Positions 36,866 through 47,396 of a stretch of 64,000 nucleotides of DNA are shown here, piece after piece. The DNA is taken from assembly GCF_001038625.1 (NCBI RefSeq), contig NZ_CP011803.1, positions 3,472,001-3,536,000 on the forward strand, in the 5' to 3' direction. The DNA is from Clostridium carboxidivorans P7. GTDB taxonomy: Bacteria; Bacillota; Clostridia; Clostridiales; Clostridiaceae. Each line of letters starts with the position of its first letter. Positions within the stretch are counted from its first letter, which is position 1. Made by a program: the position numbers and the translations under genes. Under the pieces are notes generated by a model. That model made no database searches. It saw only the letters and a program-made list of their open reading frames with translations, and was not told the origin of the DNA.

Positions 36866-37500
36866 TTTTCATTTTCCTCCACATAGTACTCCAAGTTTTC
36901 TACTACTACTACACATAAATTACTAAAACTCATATACTCCATTTCTTCTATATCAGCTATAGTGATTTTTTCATCTTCGTAGGATAAATTTTCTCCAACA
37001 TATACTCTAGCTTTTATATTTTTTGTTTTTAATTCTTTACATATATAAGCTGGTGAATGCTTGCTGTCTGTAAGCCATATAGACACAGCATTATCTCTCA
37101 CTATGTCATGAAAATTATCTTCTCTTCCATGAAGACTTCCTAAAAAAGCTCCCTGCCAGCTCTTTCCTATCTTGCTCATCATATATTGAAAAGAACTTAA
37201 TCCTGGAATTATTTCTATGTTCCCTTTATAATTTTTCTTTAAATAATCTGTTATACCATAGAAAAGAGGATCTCCTGATGCAACTATAGATATATTTTTA
37301 TTCTCTTCAGAATTTATTATATTCAATATATCTGTAAGCTTTTTTACTATAAGCTTTTCTTCCTTGATAAAGTAAATACTTTCCACAGCTCTTTCAAATC
37401 CAATTATTAAATCAGAATTTTTTAAAGTATCTATAGCTTTGGGTAATACATAGTCTTTGTTTCCAGGACCTATACCAACAATATAAACCTTATTTTCCAC
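36862..37500 (-). CDS. cbiE: Cobalt-precorrin-7 C5-methyltransferase
   Basis: The 212-residue CbiE is a tetrapyrrole methylase with KVYIVGIGPGNKDYVLPKA, ASGDPLFYGITDYL, IIPGLSSFQYMMSKIGKSWQ and SLHGREDNF. GTG 37500 is the better start, with AGGAAGG eight bases upstream. A GTG nine bases earlier overlaps that site. It begins right after the cbiD stop codon. Confidence 0.93.
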   Translation of the reverse strand: MENKVYIVGIGPGNKDYVLPKAIDTLKNSDLIIGFERAVESIYFIKEEKLIVKKLTDILNIINSEENKNISIVASGDPLFYGITDYLKKNYKGNIEIIPGLSSFQYMMSKIGKSWQGAFLGSLHGREDNFHDIVRDNAVSIWLTDSKHSPAYICKELKTKNIKARVYVGENLSYEDEKITIADIEEMEYMSFSNLCVVVVENLEYYVEENEK

Positions 37501-37501
37501 T

Positions 37502-38590
37502 TTAAACACCTTCCTCTATGCTATTATAAAGTATCCCCTTCTCCATAGAGTACATAATAATGTCCGCTTTTATATTATTATAAGCATACTGCTCCATTTT
37601 ATTTTTAACTTTTATACCAATGTTTTTATATAGCTGTTCATATCCATCTCCAAGAAAATTCACGGCACCTTCTGTAGTTTTTTGATTATAAACCTGCTGT
37701 ACAAGTTCCCTATCTTTTCCCATTAAGGCAAGCTCTAATGCTAAAGTTTCCAATCTTACATCACATATTCTACTGTGAGTATTAAAGCACCCTGATGCAA
37801 CCTTGCATAACTTGCCTATATGTCCAACTATAACTACTTTTTCAATACCTTTTTCTACACAAAAGTTCAGTGCATGTCCTAAGTAGTTTGAAAATATAAC
37901 CATCTTATTAGGATCAAGCCCCTGTTCTTTGGCCATATTTTCACCCATATTTCCAAATAAAAGTATTAGATCTTTATATCCTTTCATACTTTTTTGATTA
38001 ATCTCAATTTCTATGGACTTAGTAAGAGCCTCCTCTGACATTGGCCTCACTATACCTGTGGTTCCTAATATGGATATTCCACCATGTATATTAAGTCTTG
38101 GATTAAAGGTTTTTTTAGCTACTTCTTCTCCTTTAGGAACAAATATAGTTATTTCAACCCCTTTGCCATTTAAAAGCACTTCTTTTACTTCTTTTTCAAT
38201 CATTTTTCTTGGTACTGGATTTATAGCTGGCTCACCCTTTGCTACATATAAGCCTTCACTACAAACAGTACCTACTCCAATTCCACCCTTTAAGCTATAG
38301 CCATTTTCCTTCTTTTCCGCTCTTGCCCATATTTCCATACCATCTGTAACATCAGGATCATCTCCACCATCCTTTATTACACAACATTCTATGTAATCTT
38401 CACCTTTTTTTATCTTTTCTATAGGAATTAAAAGCTCTATACCATAAGGTGTATCTATTTTTATTTCCTTTAATTCTTCGTTAAAATACAACATTCTAGT
38501 TGCTGCTTTTGATGCTGCCGCAGCACAAGAGCCTGTAGTATATCCACACCTTAATCTTTTTCCATCACAATTCACATACATATCAAGCAT
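37502..38590 (-). CDS. cbiD: Cobalt-precorrin-5B C1-methyltransferase
   Basis: The 362-residue CbiD opens with [20 protein letters not shown], then [38 protein letters not shown] and [18 protein letters not shown]. CbiD is found only in the anaerobic pathway. Full length for the family. ATG 38590 follows AAGGTG. Confidence 0.96.
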   Translation of the reverse strand: MLDMYVNCDGKRLRCGYTTGSCAAAASKAATRMLYFNEELKEIKIDTPYGIELLIPIEKIKKGEDYIECCVIKDGGDDPDVTDGMEIWARAEKKENGYSLKGGIGVGTVCSEGLYVAKGEPAINPVPRKMIEKEVKEVLLNGKGVEITIFVPKGEEVAKKTFNPRLNIHGGISILGTTGIVRPMSEEALTKSIEIEINQKSMKGYKDLILLFGNMGENMAKEQGLDPNKMVIFSNYLGHALNFCVEKGIEKVVIVGHIGKLCKVASGCFNTHSRICDVRLETLALELALMGKDRELVQQVYNQKTTEGAVNFLGDGYEQLYKNIGIKVKNKMEQYAYNNIKADIIMYSMEKGILYNSIEEGV

Positions 38591-38626
38591 ATTTTCACCT
38601 TCTATCTAGACATTTTTATCTGATAG

Positions 38627-39247
38627 CTACCTAGCTATCATGTACATAAGTGCATTTACTATGCAGGCTGCTATACCACTTCCACCTTTTCTTCCTCTTA
38701 TGGTTATCATTGGAACGTCCAGTTTCTCTATTTCTTCTTTAGATTCTGCTGCTCCTACAAATCCAACAGGAGCTCCTATTATAAATTTAGGATTCGCTTT
38801 TCCTTGCTTTGTAAGCTCTATAAGCTTAAATAATGCTGTAGGTGCATTTCCAAAAACGAAGAATTCTACTCCTTCAGCTGCAGCCTTCTCCACTGCTGCC
38901 ATAGAACGGGTTATTCCTCTATCCTTGGCTATTTGTGATACATCTTCCCTTGCTACAAAACATTCCACTTTGCTATTGAGTTTTTTTAATGCAGCTTTAT
39001 TTATACCTGATGCAGCCATATTAGTATCTGTATAAATTGTAGTACCTTTTTTTAGAATTTCTAGTGCACTATCTATAGCACCTTCTCTTATATAAATTAA
39101 ATCTTTATATTGAAAATCCGCTGTGGTATGTATAACTCTTTTTACTATTTTAAGCTCCCTATCAGAAAAATTGTGGGGTCCCATTTCTTCTCCAATTATT
39201 TCAAAACTTCTTTCTTCTATATCCATAGGAATTTTTATATAATCCAT
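38627..39247 (-). CDS. cbiC: Cobalt-precorrin-8 methylmutase
   Basis: The 206-residue CbiC/CobH moves the C11 methyl to C12, giving cobyrinate. The catalytic histidine lies in VKRVIHTTADFQY (about residue 40), and TDTNMAASGINKAAL, GNAPTALFKLIEL and GAPVGFVGAAESKEE follow. ATG 39247, with GGAGAATG upstream. Confidence 0.96.
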   Translation of the reverse strand: MDYIKIPMDIEERSFEIIGEEMGPHNFSDRELKIVKRVIHTTADFQYKDLIYIREGAIDSALEILKKGTTIYTDTNMAASGINKAALKKLNSKVECFVAREDVSQIAKDRGITRSMAAVEKAAAEGVEFFVFGNAPTALFKLIELTKQGKANPKFIIGAPVGFVGAAESKEEIEKLDVPMITIRGRKGGSGIAACIVNALMYMIAR

Positions 39248-39304
39248 AATTCATTCTCCATTCTGCTTTTATTGATATATCTATAATTTAAACATATTGC
39301 AAAA

Positions 39305-40378
39305 CTACTTTTCTCTAATATCCACATAACACTCACTATTTAGTGCTGCTTCTTGGAATGTAGCCATATTATTCATAGCTTCGAGAGCTGCTTCTATAAC
39401 ATTAAATGCAAGAGGACAACCAGAACCTTCTCCCAATCTCATTCCTAAATTAAGCATTGGTTTTAAATTAAGTTCTTTCATCATATAAACTGCTCCAGGT
39501 TCTGCTGAAAGATGTGAAGGAAATATAAAATCTATGACACTGTTATTTAATCTATATGCACAAAGTGCTGCTGCTGAGGATATTAAACCATCTATTACTA
39601 TAGGCACTCTATTTTTTGCTGCTCCTAAAAAACAACCACAAATTCCTGCTATATCCAAACCTCCTATTTTAGAAATTACATCTATAATGTCACTTTTATC
39701 AGGTTTGTTTACTTCTATAGCTTTCTGTATAACTCTTTTTTTATTTTCAAATTGTTCTTCAGTAAGTCCTGACCCTTTTCCAGCCACAACATCTACTGAA
39801 AGGTCTGTTAACACACTTAAAACTGCTGCACTAGTACTAGTATTTCCTATCCCCATTTCTCCTGTACCAAACAAATCATAACCTTCTTTAACTAGCTTAT
39901 CTACAACTTCTATTCCTGCTTCTATAGCTTTTACAGCTTCTTCCCTAGTCATTGCAGGTTCCTTAGCCATATTTTTAGTACCATATACTACTTTTTTGTT
40001 TACTATTTTAGGATTGTTAAAGTCTTCCTTAACTCCAACATCTACAACAGTTATATCTGATTTAGCATATTTAGCCAAAACGCATACCCCTGTTATACCT
40101 CTAGTAAAATTATTAGTAACAGTTGCAGTAGCACTCTGATCGCAACAGCTTACTCCTTCTTCACAAACGCCATTATCTGCACACATTATTACTATATTTT
40201 TTTTGTTTATTTTATTATATACTTTCCCTGTAATACCAGACATTTTTGCAGCTATTTCTTCCAGTTCTCCTAAGCTTCCTATAGGTTTTGTAAGATTGTC
40301 TAGTCTATCCCAAGCTGACTTCATAGCTTCTTTATTTGATGGATTAATTGCTTTCAATGTTTCTTCTAATAATCCCAC
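39305..40378 (-). CDS. cobT: Nicotinate-nucleotide:dimethylbenzimidazole phosphoribosyltransferase
   Basis: The 357-residue CobT activates the lower-ligand base as its alpha-ribotide. Blocks are DNLTKPIGSLGELEEIA, CADNGVCEEGVS, GTGEMGIGNTSTSAAVLS and FPSHLSAEPGAVYMM; the family catalytic glutamate is in RLGEGSGCPLAFNVIEAAL. The start is GTG 40378 after AAGGGGG. Lower-ligand synthesis genes are not in the window. Confidence 0.95.
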   Translation of the reverse strand: MGLLEETLKAINPSNKEAMKSAWDRLDNLTKPIGSLGELEEIAAKMSGITGKVYNKINKKNIVIMCADNGVCEEGVSCCDQSATATVTNNFTRGITGVCVLAKYAKSDITVVDVGVKEDFNNPKIVNKKVVYGTKNMAKEPAMTREEAVKAIEAGIEVVDKLVKEGYDLFGTGEMGIGNTSTSAAVLSVLTDLSVDVVAGKGSGLTEEQFENKKRVIQKAIEVNKPDKSDIIDVISKIGGLDIAGICGCFLGAAKNRVPIVIDGLISSAAALCAYRLNNSVIDFIFPSHLSAEPGAVYMMKELNLKPMLNLGMRLGEGSGCPLAFNVIEAALEAMNNMATFQEAALNSECYVDIREK

Positions 40379-40399
40379 TATTCTTCCCCCTTGTATTTT

Positions 40400-41722
40400 T
40401 TACTTAACAAGCTCTTTAAGCATGTTCAAATTACCAAAAAAGTGTACATGGCCATAGGCACCTATTGTATTCTCCTTAGAATAACCACACTGCCATTTTT
40501 TTAACGATCCATCATAAACTTCTTTTGTTAAAGTGCATATTTTATTTTCTTTTAAATCAACATAAGACTTATGAAACTCATGACAATTAACCTTTGTTCC
40601 TATACTAATAAGATTATTCTTTTCTTTAACTTCAAGCTCTGCATATCCAAAATTTTGAAGCTTTTTAGTCATATAAGCCTTACCATTTAAAAAGCCTACA
40701 GTTTTAAAATATTCACTATTGTCCATTAACTGTATTCCATCTGTGAGGTACATTAGTCCTCCACATTCAGCATAACAATTTATGCCTTTTTCAAGTACCT
40801 CTTTTATACTTGAGAGCATAGATGTATTTTCACTTAGTTCTTTAATAAAAACCTCTGGATATCCGCCGCCAAGATATAAAAACTCTGTGTGCTCAGGTAC
40901 TTTTTTATCTTTTATAGGACTAAAGAAAGTAACTTCTCCTAGTTCTTTTAAGAGTTCTATATTTTCAGTATAATAAAAACTAAAAGCCTTATCATAAGCA
41001 ATTGATATCTTTTTTCCCCTATTTATTAAATGATAGTTATCTTCATAATTTTCTGTTTCTTTTAAACAAGTTAAAAGTTCCTGTAAGTTAACATATTTTA
41101 ATATTAAATCACTGCATAAATCTATCTTTTCATTTAAATCTTCTACTTCACTACTTTGTACAAGTCCTAAATGCCTGCTTTTTAATGACAACCTTTCATC
41201 TTTAGGAACATATCCTAAGACCTTAATATTACAATTCTTTTCTACAGCAGCTTTTAACAATTTATAGTAACTTTCACTTATATTATTGAATATAATACCT
41301 GCTGCATTTATCTTTTCAAAATTAAGTATGCCATTTATTTCCGCACATAAAGTAGCACTTTGAGCTTTAGGTGTTATAACCAGTAATACAGGAAGATTTA
41401 GAACCCTAGCCACATGTGCTGTGGAATATTTTGAATCTATTCCCTTACCATCATAAAGTCCCATAACCCCTTCTACTATACCTATATCTCCTTTTCCTCT
41501 AGAAAAAGCAGCTTTTACACCTTCTTCACCCATTAAAAATAAATCTAAATTTCTAGAAGGTTTTCTTGTTATATAGCTGTGAAAAGCTGGATCAATGTAA
41601 TCTGGGCCTACCTTATATCCTTGTACATCAAATCCCTTTTTCATAAGAGCCTTCATAATTCCTAAAGTTATTGTGGTTTTTCCTCCACCACTACTGTTAG
41701 AGGATATTACTATACTTTTCAA
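40400..41722 (-). CDS. cbiA: Cobyrinate a,c-diamide synthase
   Basis: The 440-residue CbiA/CobB amidates the a and c side chains using glutamine and ATP. It has a P-loop domain (SSNSSGGGKTTITLGIM) and a C-terminal class I amidotransferase with the cysteine in CYAECGGLMYL and histidine in NCHEFHKS. TTG 41722 is the best start, six bases after GGGGGTG; a GTG nine bases earlier would overlap that site. First gene after the MITE-like element. Confidence 0.93.
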   Translation of the reverse strand: MKSIVISSNSSGGGKTTITLGIMKALMKKGFDVQGYKVGPDYIDPAFHSYITRKPSRNLDLFLMGEEGVKAAFSRGKGDIGIVEGVMGLYDGKGIDSKYSTAHVARVLNLPVLLVITPKAQSATLCAEINGILNFEKINAAGIIFNNISESYYKLLKAAVEKNCNIKVLGYVPKDERLSLKSRHLGLVQSSEVEDLNEKIDLCSDLILKYVNLQELLTCLKETENYEDNYHLINRGKKISIAYDKAFSFYYTENIELLKELGEVTFFSPIKDKKVPEHTEFLYLGGGYPEVFIKELSENTSMLSSIKEVLEKGINCYAECGGLMYLTDGIQLMDNSEYFKTVGFLNGKAYMTKKLQNFGYAELEVKEKNNLISIGTKVNCHEFHKSYVDLKENKICTLTKEVYDGSLKKWQCGYSKENTIGAYGHVHFFGNLNMLKELVK

Positions 41723-41795
41723 GCACTTCACCCCCTACTTATTAAGTTTCAGACCAAAATTCACACTTTAAAAATAATACGAAACATCTTTTTTG

Positions 41796-42031
41796 AGAGG
41801 ACAATTGACAGAGGACAGAGGACAGTGAAGGTAAGTTTTCTTCCTTACGTCAGAAAACTAATTTATTTTTAAAGCTTGTTTTGCTAACACAAAAGAAGCT
41901 TCAAATTTATGTAAGTCAGCAATATTTCGCTTTAGCGAAATGCGTCATTAAAAATTTAATTAAAGATTTTTCGTAGTGTAACGAAGAAAAATCCTCCTTC
42001 ACTGTCCTTTGTCAATTGTCCTCTGTCCTCT
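41796..42031. mobile_element. MITE-like element with 36-bp terminal inverted repeats
   Basis: The left end (41796-41831) and right end (41996-42031) are inverted copies built from AGGACA units (AGAGGACA, AATTGACA, AGGACAGTGAAGG), with the order of two units swapped. The interior has no ORF but holds two small hairpins, ATTTCGCTTTAGCGAAAT and a TTTTTCGTA...AACGAA.. stem. Size, ends and lack of genes fit a non-autonomous element. It separates hemL from cbiA inside the cobalamin array. Confidence 0.65.
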
Positions 42032-42058
42032 AAAAAATATTGTTTCGCAATATTTTTT
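42032..42058 (-). terminator. Terminator-like hairpin behind hemL
   Basis: AAAAATATTG pairs with CAATATTTTT around TTTCG, starting three bases past the hemL stop codon, with a T-run on the minus strand. It abuts the MITE-like element and may have arrived with it. Confidence 0.7.
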
Positions 42059-42060
42059 TC

Positions 42061-43329
42061 TTAGAATTTTCTCATTAATTCAGCAAATTTTTCTACATGT
42101 TCCTTTGTATGTTTTACACATATAAACATGCCTTCAAATTGAGATGGTGCCATCATTATTCCGCCCTTTAACATATGTTCAAAGAATCTTCCATAAAGCT
42201 TAACATCAGATTTTTTAGCCTCATCATAATTTGTAACCTTGCCACCTTCATTGAAGAATATAGTCATCATAGTTCTAGCTCTATTGACAACTATAGGAAG
42301 TCCTTTTTCTTTTCCTATTTCTTCAGCTGCCTTTTGAATTCCTTCTCCTATTTTATCCATCTGATCATAATATGATAAGTTGTTATAAAGCTTTGTAACT
42401 GATGCTAAACCTGCTGCCATAACTATTGGGTTTCCAGACATTGTTCCTGCTTGATAAACTGGTCCTAATGGTGTCAATTGTTCCATTAAGTCTCTTCTTC
42501 CACCATAAGCTCCACAAGGAAGTCCACCGCCCATTATTTTAGCAAATGTTACCAAATCAGGTTTTACACCATAAAGACTCTGAGCTCCTTTATATGCAAC
42601 TCTGAAGCCTGTCATAACTTCATCAAATATTAATATAGCTCCATATTTAGTACATAAGTCTCTTATGCCTTGTAAAAATTCCTTTTTAGCTGGTACAACT
42701 CCCATATTACCTGCTACTACTTCTATAATAATTGCTGCTATTTGTTCTCCTTGTTTTTCAAAAAGTTCCTTAACACTATCCAAATCATTATATTTAGCAA
42801 CTAAAGTATTTGCTATACTTCCTTCTGGAACTCCAGGTGATCCTGGAATATTTGAAGTCATAACTCCTGAACCTGCCTGAACTAAAAATCCATCAAAATG
42901 TCCATGATAACATCCTGCAAATTTTATTATTTTATCCCTTTTTGTGCATCCTCTAGCCAATTTTACGGCACTCATAGTTGCTTCTGTTCCTGAGTTAACC
43001 ATTCTTATCATATCTACATTATCTATAGTAGTGCATATATGCTTTGCTAATTTTAATTCAAGTTCTGTTTGTGTACCAAATGCAATTTCGTTTTCTGCTG
43101 TTTCTTTTATAGCTTTCACTACATCTTCATCCTGATGTCCAAGTATCATAGGACCCCATGCATTTATAAAATCAACATATTTATTTCCATCTTCATCATA
43201 AATATAAGCTCCAGAACCTTTTTTTATAATTGGAGGATCAATAGTTAATCCTACATATGCTCTAACAGGACTGTTTACTCCTCCTGGCATATATTTTTTT
43301 GATTCATTAAATATATCTGAATTTCTCAT
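42061..43329 (-). CDS. hemL: Glutamate-1-semialdehyde 2,1-aminomutase
   Basis: The 422-residue PLP enzyme makes 5-aminolevulinate. It opens [16 protein letters not shown]; the cofactor-binding lysine is in [18 protein letters not shown], and [17 protein letters not shown] and [11 protein letters not shown] are conserved. It acts after HemA (47397). It lies two bases from hemB. Confidence 0.96.
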   Translation of the reverse strand: MRNSDIFNESKKYMPGGVNSPVRAYVGLTIDPPIIKKGSGAYIYDEDGNKYVDFINAWGPMILGHQDEDVVKAIKETAENEIAFGTQTELELKLAKHICTTIDNVDMIRMVNSGTEATMSAVKLARGCTKRDKIIKFAGCYHGHFDGFLVQAGSGVMTSNIPGSPGVPEGSIANTLVAKYNDLDSVKELFEKQGEQIAAIIIEVVAGNMGVVPAKKEFLQGIRDLCTKYGAILIFDEVMTGFRVAYKGAQSLYGVKPDLVTFAKIMGGGLPCGAYGGRRDLMEQLTPLGPVYQAGTMSGNPIVMAAGLASVTKLYNNLSYYDQMDKIGEGIQKAAEEIGKEKGLPIVVNRARTMMTIFFNEGGKVTNYDEAKKSDVKLYGRFFEHMLKGGIMMAPSQFEGMFICVKHTKEHVEKFAELMRKF

Positions 43330-43331
43330 TA

Positions 43332-44303
43332 TTATTTTTCCTCCCTAATCCATTTAGCTGCCTCTAGTGCATAATATGTAATAATCATTTTTGCTCCTGC
43401 TCTTTTTATAGATGTTAACATTTCAAGTGCTACTGCTTTTTCATCTATAAGTCCTGCTTTAGCTGCTGCTTTAACCATAGCAAATTCACCACTTACATTA
43501 TAAGCTGCTATTGGAAAATCATATCTATCTCTTGCCAATCTTATTACATCTAAATAAGGCATAGCTGGCTTAACCATTATAATATCTGCGCCTTCATCTA
43601 TATCATCTTCTATTTCAAGCATAGCTTCTCTTACATTTGCTGGATCCATTTGATAACCCTTTCTGTTACCAAACTGTGGTGCTGAATCTGCTGCTTCTCT
43701 AAATGGTCCATAAAATGCTGAACAGTATTTAGCACTATAAGCCATTATAGATATATTTTTAAAGCCATTTTCATCTAATGCTTCTCTTATAGCAAGCACT
43801 CTTCCATCCATCATATCGGAAGGTGCTATCATATCTGCTCCTGCTTTTGCATGAGATACTGCTATTTTAGCTATGTAATTTAAAGTTTCATCATTATCTA
43901 CTTGATGATCATGAATTATTCCACAATGACCATGACTTGTATATTCACACATACAAACATCTGTTATAACAAACATTTCTGGGTCCAATTCTTTTATTTT
44001 TCTTATAGCCTTTTGAATTATTCCATTATCATCATAAGCTCCACTTCCACATTCATCTTTATGATCTGGAATTCCAAATAATAGTACGCTCTTAACTCCA
44101 ACTTCCTTCATTTCATCTACTATTTCATGCAATCTATCTATAGAAAAATGATAATTACCTGGTAAAGATGAAATTTCCTCTTTTTTATTTGTTCCTTCTA
44201 CTACAAATAATGGATATATAAAATCGCTTGTGTGAAGGTATGTTTCTCTTACCATTCCTCTTATAACTTCATTTTCTCTTAATCTTCTATGTCTTCTAAA
44301 CAT
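43332..44303 (-). CDS. hemB: Porphobilinogen synthase
   Basis: The 323-residue HemB condenses two 5-aminolevulinates. The metal-binding cysteine motif is [16 protein letters not shown], and the two active-site lysines are in [16 protein letters not shown] and [14 protein letters not shown]. This is the zinc-type cysteine arrangement. AAAAGGGG precedes ATG 44303; a 107-base AT-rich gap separates it from cobA-hemD. Confidence 0.96.
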   Translation of the reverse strand: MFRRHRRLRENEVIRGMVRETYLHTSDFIYPLFVVEGTNKKEEISSLPGNYHFSIDRLHEIVDEMKEVGVKSVLLFGIPDHKDECGSGAYDDNGIIQKAIRKIKELDPEMFVITDVCMCEYTSHGHCGIIHDHQVDNDETLNYIAKIAVSHAKAGADMIAPSDMMDGRVLAIREALDENGFKNISIMAYSAKYCSAFYGPFREAADSAPQFGNRKGYQMDPANVREAMLEIEDDIDEGADIIMVKPAMPYLDVIRLARDRYDFPIAAYNVSGEFAMVKAAAKAGLIDEKAVALEMLTSIKRAGAKMIITYYALEAAKWIREEK

Positions 44304-44410
44304 TTTGTCATTTCCCCTTTTCTATATATTATTTTTTATATTAATAAATCTTTTTAATCTTAATCATATTTTACATAATTCTTATATTACCACAGTTTAA
44401 ATTTTAACTA

Positions 44411-45871
44411 TTAATTTTTATCTATTAACTTTCTAATAACCCCTTCTGTAGTATATTCATCACAAACTTCATATTTTATGCCTTGTTTTTCTAATGCATT
44501 ACCTGTGATTGGTCCTATGGAAATTACTCTTTTTTGTTTTATACTATCTACTCCAACTAATTCTATCATATTATTTACAGTGCTAGGACTTGTAAATACT
44601 ACTGTATCTACATCGTCAAAACATTTCTCACTAGGCAGTGTTCCTAATACTGTTTCATAAACATGACATTCATCCACAGTACATCCATTTTCTCTTAACA
44701 CTTCTGCTAAATAAGGTCTTGCATTTTTAGCTCTTGGTAAAAATATTTTATCTCCAGATTTTATAAAGTTTTTCATTTTTTCAAATAAGCTTTCTGCTAC
44801 AAATTTCTCTGCAATAATCTTAGGAATAATTCCCCTGTGTTTTATAGCTTTTTCAGTAGCAGGTCCTATAGCAGCAAATACTGCTTTTATTTTTCTTACA
44901 TCATAATTATTGTTGTTTAAATATTTGAAGAAGCTATTTACTCCATTTACACTGGTAAATACTATATAGTCATAAGAATTCAATTTATCTATGTAATCTC
45001 CCATTGCTTCTTCATTATATTTTATTTCTATAGAGTTTATTTCTGTAACCTGAGCTCCCAAATCTATTAACTTTTCTCTTATTTCCTTTGATTGTTCTTT
45101 AGTTCTAGTGATACATACATTTTCACCAAATAGCGGCTTTTTTTCATACCAATTTAATTTATCATTAAATTGTACAACTTGTCCCACCACTATAATAGAT
45201 GGGGAATGCAGTTCTGCTTTTAAAGCTTTTTCTTCTATATCCTTTAAAGTTCCAACTACCTTTTTTTGTTTGGCAGTAGTTCCTCTCATAACTACTGCAC
45301 AAGGAGTGGCTTCGTTCATTCCATTTTCCATAAGTTTTTTTGAAATAACACCCAAGTTTTCAAATCCCATCAAAAATATAAGTGTTCCTCCAACATTTGC
45401 TGCAGCATTCCAATTGATATTTAATTTTTCTGCACTTTTTCCAGTAAACACATGAAACCCTTGTGCTATCTTTCTATGAGTTACAGGTATTCCTCCATAG
45501 TTAAGTACAGAAATAGGAGATGTAATTCCTGGAATAACTTCAAAGTCTATTCCTTCATCTATAAGCCTTAAGGCTTCTTCTCCTCCTCTTCCAAATATGT
45601 ATGGATCTCCACCTTTTATTCTTCCAACAATATGTCCCTGTTTAGCCAATTCTACTAGCATATTATTAATTTCATCTTGAGTTTTATAATGGCATCCTGG
45701 CTCTTTTCCACAATAATATACTTTACAATTTGAATTTAGATATTTTAAAATGCCTATTCCCGCAAGTCTGTCATACATTACAGCTGTACACTGTTTTAAC
45801 TTTCTTATAGCTTTTAGAGTTATAAGTTCTTCATCTCCTGGTCCTGCTCCTATAAGATAAACCTTTCCCAT
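44411..45871 (-). CDS. cobA-hemD: Uroporphyrinogen-III C-methyltransferase / uroporphyrinogen-III synthase fusion
   Basis: The 486-residue protein fuses CobA (residues 1-240: KVYLIGAGPGDEELITLKA, GRIKGGDPYIFGRGGEEA, VIPGITSPISVLNYGGIPVTHR) to HemD (about 246-486: VCITRTKEQSKEIREKL, YDYIVFTSVNGVNSFFKY, VVFTSPSTVNNM). It closes the macrocycle and then makes precorrin-2, drawing flux to corrinoids. Such fusions are common in clostridia. Confidence 0.95.
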   Translation of the reverse strand: MGKVYLIGAGPGDEELITLKAIRKLKQCTAVMYDRLAGIGILKYLNSNCKVYYCGKEPGCHYKTQDEINNMLVELAKQGHIVGRIKGGDPYIFGRGGEEALRLIDEGIDFEVIPGITSPISVLNYGGIPVTHRKIAQGFHVFTGKSAEKLNINWNAAANVGGTLIFLMGFENLGVISKKLMENGMNEATPCAVVMRGTTAKQKKVVGTLKDIEEKALKAELHSPSIIVVGQVVQFNDKLNWYEKKPLFGENVCITRTKEQSKEIREKLIDLGAQVTEINSIEIKYNEEAMGDYIDKLNSYDYIVFTSVNGVNSFFKYLNNNNYDVRKIKAVFAAIGPATEKAIKHRGIIPKIIAEKFVAESLFEKMKNFIKSGDKIFLPRAKNARPYLAEVLRENGCTVDECHVYETVLGTLPSEKCFDDVDTVVFTSPSTVNNMIELVGVDSIKQKRVISIGPITGNALEKQGIKYEVCDEYTTEGVIRKLIDKN

Positions 45872-45893
45872 TTAATTCTCATCCCTTCCTGCA

Positions 45894-46766
45894 TTATGCT
45901 TCTATAATTTTTTTAGCTAATTTATATCCTAGTTCCATGTAATCTTCTTTATTTCCAGCTATATCTCTTTTTATAAGATTATCTCCAACTTGAAATATTC
46001 CTATAATACTTATAGTATTTTCATTTATTTGTGCATAAGCTCCTATAGTTGAATGACAATCTCCATTTAAAGTTCTCATAAAACTTCTTTCAGCTTCAAC
46101 ACATATTCTTGTGTTCTCATCTTCCATTTTTTTAAATATATCTTCATTTACACTGTTCTTTTTTGTCTCTATTCCTAAAGCTCCCTGACCTACTGCTGGC
46201 ACCATCTCATTAACATCAAAATAATCTGTTATAATGTTTTCCATGTTCATTCTTTTAAGACCTGCTGCTGCTAATATTATTCCATCTAAATTTTCTTTTT
46301 CTATTTTAGATATCCTAGTTTGCACATTGCCCCTTATAGGAACTATTTCTAAATCAGGTCTTAAAAGTTTAACCTGTGCAGCTCTTCTATTGCTGCTAGT
46401 TCCAATTTTTGCTCCTTTTTTTAATTCTTTAAAATGTACACCATTCATAGAAACAAATGCATCTCTAACATCTTCTCTTGGAGGTATAGACACTATATCA
46501 AACATATCAGGAACATCAAAAGGTACGTCTTTCATACTATGCACTGCGGCATCTGCTTTATCCTCCAATAGTGCTACTTCTATTTCCTTTATAAAAAGAC
46601 CTTTTCCACCAATCTTACTTAAAGATACATCTAATATTTTATCTCCTGTAGTCTCTACTAAAAGCTTTTCAGCTTCAACATTATGATTTTCCTTTAGAAT
46701 CTTCATTATAGTTTCTGTTTGCACTTGTGCAAGCTGACTTCTACGAGTTGCAATTTTTAGTTTCAA
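45894..46766 (-). CDS. hemC: Hydroxymethylbilane synthase
   Basis: The roughly 290-residue porphobilinogen deaminase opens [16 protein letters not shown], with [39 protein letters not shown] and the dipyrromethane cysteine in [12 protein letters not shown]. Only TTG starts are available (46772 or 46766); 46766 gives the usual MKLKIATR beginning. The start overlaps the upstream gene by 26 bases. Confidence 0.93.
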   Translation of the reverse strand: MKLKIATRRSQLAQVQTETIMKILKENHNVEAEKLLVETTGDKILDVSLSKIGGKGLFIKEIEVALLEDKADAAVHSMKDVPFDVPDMFDIVSIPPREDVRDAFVSMNGVHFKELKKGAKIGTSSNRRAAQVKLLRPDLEIVPIRGNVQTRISKIEKENLDGIILAAAGLKRMNMENIITDYFDVNEMVPAVGQGALGIETKKNSVNEDIFKKMEDENTRICVEAERSFMRTLNGDCHSTIGAYAQINENTISIIGIFQVGDNLIKRDIAGNKEDYMELGYKLAKKIIEA

Positions 46767-47388
46767 AATCAATCACCATCCTATTATCAATATGTTCATC
46801 CATATAAAACATCTTTAGTACTATATCCCCTTTTCCTTTTTCATAAAAGAAATAAAAATCTTCAGAACATGCAAATTTCATTATTTCCTTCTTTATACTG
46901 CTATTTTTTAACCTTTTTCTCAAATCTGATGTAAATTCAATAAACTTGTCATATTTAGCTGCACAATCTTTTACCTTTTCCGCCAAATATATAGATGCTC
47001 TAGGATTTCCACTAGAAGTATTAACTCCTAAAAAAATATTTTTTGTATTCCTTTGGCAAGGTGTAACACACAGCCCATCTTGTGGAGATGTACAATCTAT
47101 ATATAGTTTGTAGCTTTCTGTGCAATGTAATCTTATTTCTGAATTTATTTTTTTTGAACTAGTAGCAATTATAACCAAATGATTACATTCTATATACTCT
47201 TTTTTATATTCTGATTTTATAATTTTCAAATTACTATACTCTTTTAACTCTTTAAACCCATCATTGAAGTCCCTGGAAACTACTGAAACTAAACATCCTT
47301 TTTTCACAAAAGTTTTAGCCTTTGTAAGTGCTGCATTTCCTCCTCCAACAATAAGTACTTTTATCTTATTGGATATAAGTGAAAGCAT
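46741..47388 (-). CDS. Precorrin-2 dehydrogenase-like protein (MET8/CysG-N family)
   Basis: The 215-residue protein opens [21 protein letters not shown], an NAD-binding Rossmann start, then [20 protein letters not shown] and [19 protein letters not shown], typical of the MET8/SirC family that oxidises precorrin-2 to sirohydrochlorin. CbiK then adds cobalt. The start is ATG 47388, eight bases past the hemA stop, with a weak ribosome site (GCGGAATAG); a TTG at 47439 would overlap hemA. Confidence 0.88.
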   Translation of the reverse strand: MLSLISNKIKVLIVGGGNAALTKAKTFVKKGCLVSVVSRDFNDGFKELKEYSNLKIIKSEYKKEYIECNHLVIIATSSKKINSEIRLHCTESYKLYIDCTSPQDGLCVTPCQRNTKNIFLGVNTSSGNPRASIYLAEKVKDCAAKYDKFIEFTSDLRKRLKNSSIKKEIMKFACSEDFYFFYEKGKGDIVLKMFYMDEHIDNRMVIDFETKNCNS

Positions 47389-47396
47389 TGTATATT

